Part shown: positions 4,447 through 6,410 of the stretch, in pieces
Position numbering within the stretch: the first letter of the stretch is position 1
Layout: each line of letters starts with the position of its first letter
Assembly (NCBI GenBank): GCA_007695205.1
Contig: REEF01000471.1
Span: forward strand, 1 to 6,410
Direction: 5' to 3'
DNA from: Planctomycetaceae bacterium
Lineage (GTDB): Bacteria; Planctomycetota; Planctomycetia; Pirellulales; Pirellulaceae
Length of the DNA: 6,410 bases
Program-made: the position numbers and the translations under genes
Notes under the pieces: generated by a model
Seen by the model: the letters and a program-made list of their open reading frames with translations, nothing else
Database searches by the model: none
What the model was told of the DNA's origin: nothing

Positions 4447-6333
4447 ATGATGGAATTGGAACGATTGACCACCGAAGCAAGGAACCCGGCATCCGAACAG
4501 ATCGATCGGCTGGAACCGCTGGAGATCGTGCGGCTGATGAACGCCGAAGACGCTGCGGTCGCGGGCGCGGTGGGGCTGGTTGCCGAGCCGATCGCGGCGG
4601 CCATCCGAGTGATCGCCGACCGCTTGCGCAGCGGGGGTCGGTTGGTCTACGTCGGGGCCGGGACCTCCGGGCGGCTGGGCGTGCTGGACGCCAGCGAGTG
4701 CCCGCCAACGTTCAATACTCGACCCGGCCAGGTGGTCGGCTTGATCGCCGGCGGACGTGACGCGTTGACGCGACCCATCGAAGGCGCCGAGGATTCGACC
4801 GATGCCGCGTTGCGAGACTTGCAGCAAATCGAGCTGTCCCAACGCGACGTGCTGGTCGGCATCGCGACCAGTGGACGGACGCCCTACGTGCTGGGGGCGC
4901 TGGATTATGCCAACCAGATCGGAGCGTTCACCATCGGGTTAAGCTGCAACCGCGACAACCAGTTGACCCCGCTGGTACGGCTGGCCATCGTCCCGGTGGT
5001 CGGTCCGGAGGTCATCAGCGGGTCAACGCGACTGAAGGCTGGCACGGCGACCAAATTGGTTTTGAACATGTTGAGCACCGGCGCGATGGTTCTGCTGGGA
5101 AAGACGTATGGCAATCTGATGGTCGATCTGCAAGCGACCAATCAGAAGCTGGCCGATCGGTCGCGGCGCATCGTCCGCGCCTTGACAGGACTTTCGGACC
5201 AGCAAGCGGACGAACGATTGATCCAGGCGAGGGGGGATGTGAAGACAGCGGTTGTCATGGCATCGCGATCCGTATCGCTGGCGACAGCGGAGCAGTTGCT
5301 GCGGGCGGCCGGTGGACAACTGCGTGTCGCTCTGGAACTGCCTGTGGAGTCAACGGTCCAGCCACCTGATTCCAATACTCCGGGCGAATCGGTCGAAGCT
5401 TTGCTGCTGGCCGTCGATGGCGGCGGGACCAAGACGATCGCCTGCCTTGCGTCGCGAGAAGCTGAGGGGTTTGTCGAGTTGGCTCGAGGTACGGCCGGGC
5501 CGTCGAATCCTCAAGCGGTCGGTTGGGATGTGGCGCGAACCAACCTCGACCGGGCGATCGCCGCTGCTTTCCAGGCTGCGTCTTTGGCTCCTGGCAGGGT
5601 CGCGTCGGCTTGTTTGGCGATTGCAGGCGCCGGTCGTCCGGAGGATCAACAGCGGCTGGAACAATGGGCCCATCGTGAGAAACTTGCCCACCGGACGCTG
5701 GTGACGCACGATGCCATGGCCGTCCTGGCAGCGGCAGATCCCCAGGCGGTGGGCGTCGCCTTGATCTCGGGCACGGGCTCGATCGCCTTCGGCCGCAACC
5801 GACAGGGCGACACCGGGCGTTCAGGAGGCTGGGGGCATTTGATTGGCGACGAGGGCAGCGGGTGGGTTATCGCACGGCAAGCCCTGTCGGCAGCCGCGCG
5901 GGCGTTCGACAGGCGCGGGCCGAAAACGGAATTGACAACGGCGTTTTGCGAAGCATTGGACGTACACAACCCCGAGCAGCTATTGCGCAAGGTCTATCAG
6001 CACCAATCGGATCGCGTGCTATTGGCCCGGCTGACACCAGTGGTCCAGCAGGTCGCCGCCGACGGCGATGCGGTCGCCTCCGAGATCCTGGACACGGCAG
6101 CCGCCGATTTGGCCGCGATGGTTCACAGCCTGCTGGAACGATTGAAGCTGGATCCAACGACCGGCGTGTTGGCAATGGCGGGGGGCACACTGATCCACGG
6201 CGAACTGCTGCGCCAACGTTTCCTGAGCCGCTTGAGTCTGGCTTCATCACCGTTCCAGCACGTGGTCACCGTGGCGGATCCCGTGCTGGGCGCCGCCGCG
6301 CTGGCGTATCGTACTTCCTTGTCGGACGCCTGA
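4447..6333 (+). CDS. murQ: Fused N-acetylmuramic acid 6-phosphate etherase (MurQ) and BadF/NAGK-type amino-sugar kinase
   Basis: Cytoplasmic protein of 628 residues with two enzyme modules. Residues 1-299 are a full-length MurQ (E. coli MurQ has 298), which cleaves the lactyl ether of MurNAc-6-P to GlcNAc-6-P and D-lactate. The SIS fold shows GAGTSGRLGVLDASECPP (70-87) and IEGAED (111-116). E84 and E115 match the catalytic glutamates E83 and E114 of E. coli. SGSTRLKAGTATKLVLNMLS (191-210) follows, then a helical C-terminal part. A linker at 300-317 leads to an ASKHA kinase of the BadF/BcrA/NAGK family: LAVDGGGTKT (321-330, phosphate loop), D422 in VTHDAMAVLAA as likely catalytic base, SGTGSIAFGR (441-450), GGWGHLIGDEGSGW (460-473) and MAGGTL (577-582). 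Such kinases phosphorylate GlcNAc, and Clostridium MurK also phosphorylates MurNAc, so the fusion could run two consecutive steps. ATG 4447 and ATG 4450 are both possible starts. E. coli MurQ aligns from the second. Only a weak CAGG (4437-4440) precedes them. Confidence 0.95.
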   Translation: MMELERLTTEARNPASEQIDRLEPLEIVRLMNAEDAAVAGAVGLVAEPIAAAIRVIADRLRSGGRLVYVGAGTSGRLGVLDASECPPTFNTRPGQVVGLIAGGRDALTRPIEGAEDSTDAALRDLQQIELSQRDVLVGIATSGRTPYVLGALDYANQIGAFTIGLSCNRDNQLTPLVRLAIVPVVGPEVISGSTRLKAGTATKLVLNMLSTGAMVLLGKTYGNLMVDLQATNQKLADRSRRIVRALTGLSDQQADERLIQARGDVKTAVVMASRSVSLATAEQLLRAAGGQLRVALELPVESTVQPPDSNTPGESVEALLLAVDGGGTKTIACLASREAEGFVELARGTAGPSNPQAVGWDVARTNLDRAIAAAFQAASLAPGRVASACLAIAGAGRPEDQQRLEQWAHREKLAHRTLVTHDAMAVLAAADPQAVGVALISGTGSIAFGRNRQGDTGRSGGWGHLIGDEGSGWVIARQALSAAARAFDRRGPKTELTTAFCEALDVHNPEQLLRKVYQHQSDRVLLARLTPVVQQVAADGDAVASEILDTAAADLAAMVHSLLERLKLDPTTGVLAMAGGTLIHGELLRQRFLSRLSLASSPFQHVVTVADPVLGAAALAYRTSLSDA

Positions 6334-6341
6334 AATCAAAA

Positions 6342-6365
6342 CGCCGGCGCCCGTTGGCGCCGGCG
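6342..6365 (-). terminator. Intrinsic terminator facing the minus strand (possibly bidirectional)
   Basis: A perfect 10-bp stem (CGCCGGCGCC 6342-6351 with GGCGCCGGCG 6356-6365) closes a four-base loop. On the minus strand it is followed immediately by TTTTGATTT after one T (6341-6334), the usual intrinsic-terminator layout, so it best ends a gene arriving from the right. On the plus strand the hairpin starts 8 bases after the MurQ-kinase stop but is followed by GCTCAGG with no T-run, so termination in that direction may be weaker. Confidence 0.75.
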
Positions 6366-6384
6366 GCTCAGGTTCGCAGGACGC

Positions 6385-6410
6385 TCACGGCAAGGCGATG
6401 TCGAACGTGT
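6385..6410 (-). CDS. C-terminal end of a probable minus-strand gene entering from the right
   Basis: Reading leftward, the frame ends ...TFDIALP then TGA (6387-6385), 20 bases before the terminator hairpin. All seven visible codons end in G or C, as expected for coding sequence here. The competing frame, ending at 6368, has mixed third bases. The minus-facing terminator just beyond independently implies a gene ending here. Eight codons are too few to identify the product. Confidence 0.4.

Noticed and set aside
4169..4450. 93-codon plus-strand frame whose stop overlaps the MurQ-kinase ATG (ATGA arrangement)
   Set aside because: Starts with GTG without a ribosome binding site, has low-quality composition, and contains the predicted promoter and repeats. 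The ATGA overlap is probably coincidental.
4447..6333. Possibility that MurQ and the kinase are two genes merged by a sequencing error
   Set aside because: The frame is continuous through a normal polar linker, with no doubled ribosome binding site or stop codon near the junction. Both domains are complete on either side.
1..6410. tRNA, rRNA, CRISPR arrays, insertion sequences or attachment sites
   Set aside because: No regularly spaced repeats, transposase-like frames, terminal inverted repeats or RNA-gene signatures were seen on either strand.

Overview
The window comes from a bacterial chromosome with high G+C (hand-counted 60-base lines in the symporter and etherase genes reach roughly 65-77%). 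It mixes ATG, GTG and TTG starts and has clear purine-rich ribosome binding sites. The gene content (an AzgA-type purine permease, an SSS symporter, a MurQ-kinase fusion and a HEPN/partner pair) would fit a planctomycete of the Pirellulaceae. That placement is inferred from remembered gene families, not from a marker gene.

Layout, left to right. Positions 1-1298 (minus) hold an almost complete NCS2/AzgA-type purine permease whose last residues run off the left edge. A 344-base divergent intergenic region (1299-1642) holds its ribosome binding site, an extended -10 promoter candidate and two hairpins. A tiny plus-strand gene (1643-1765) encodes a predicted 40-residue single-span membrane protein. 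Then come three minus-strand genes, read from right to left: a HEPN-domain protein (3688-4107, TTG start), a 133-residue partner overlapping it by 22 bases (3308-3709), and 51 bases further on an SSS sodium:solute symporter (1781-3256, GTG start). A 339-base divergent control region (4108-4446) carries one good promoter for each direction, plus an inverted and a direct repeat. On the plus strand, 4447-6333 encodes a fusion of N-acetylmuramic acid 6-phosphate etherase (MurQ) with a BadF/NAGK-type sugar kinase. A strong hairpin with a T-run on the minus strand follows, then the last codons of a probable minus-strand gene leaving the right edge.

Functionally, the fusion protein should phosphorylate an amino sugar (MurNAc and/or GlcNAc) and cleave the lactyl ether of MurNAc-6-P, giving GlcNAc-6-P and D-lactate. 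This is peptidoglycan recycling or scavenging. The divergently placed symporter could supply the sugar, but its substrate cannot be read from sequence. The HEPN/partner pair has visibly lower G+C than its flanks and looks like an acquired cassette whose promoter may also drive the symporter. The permease is a separate purine-salvage function.
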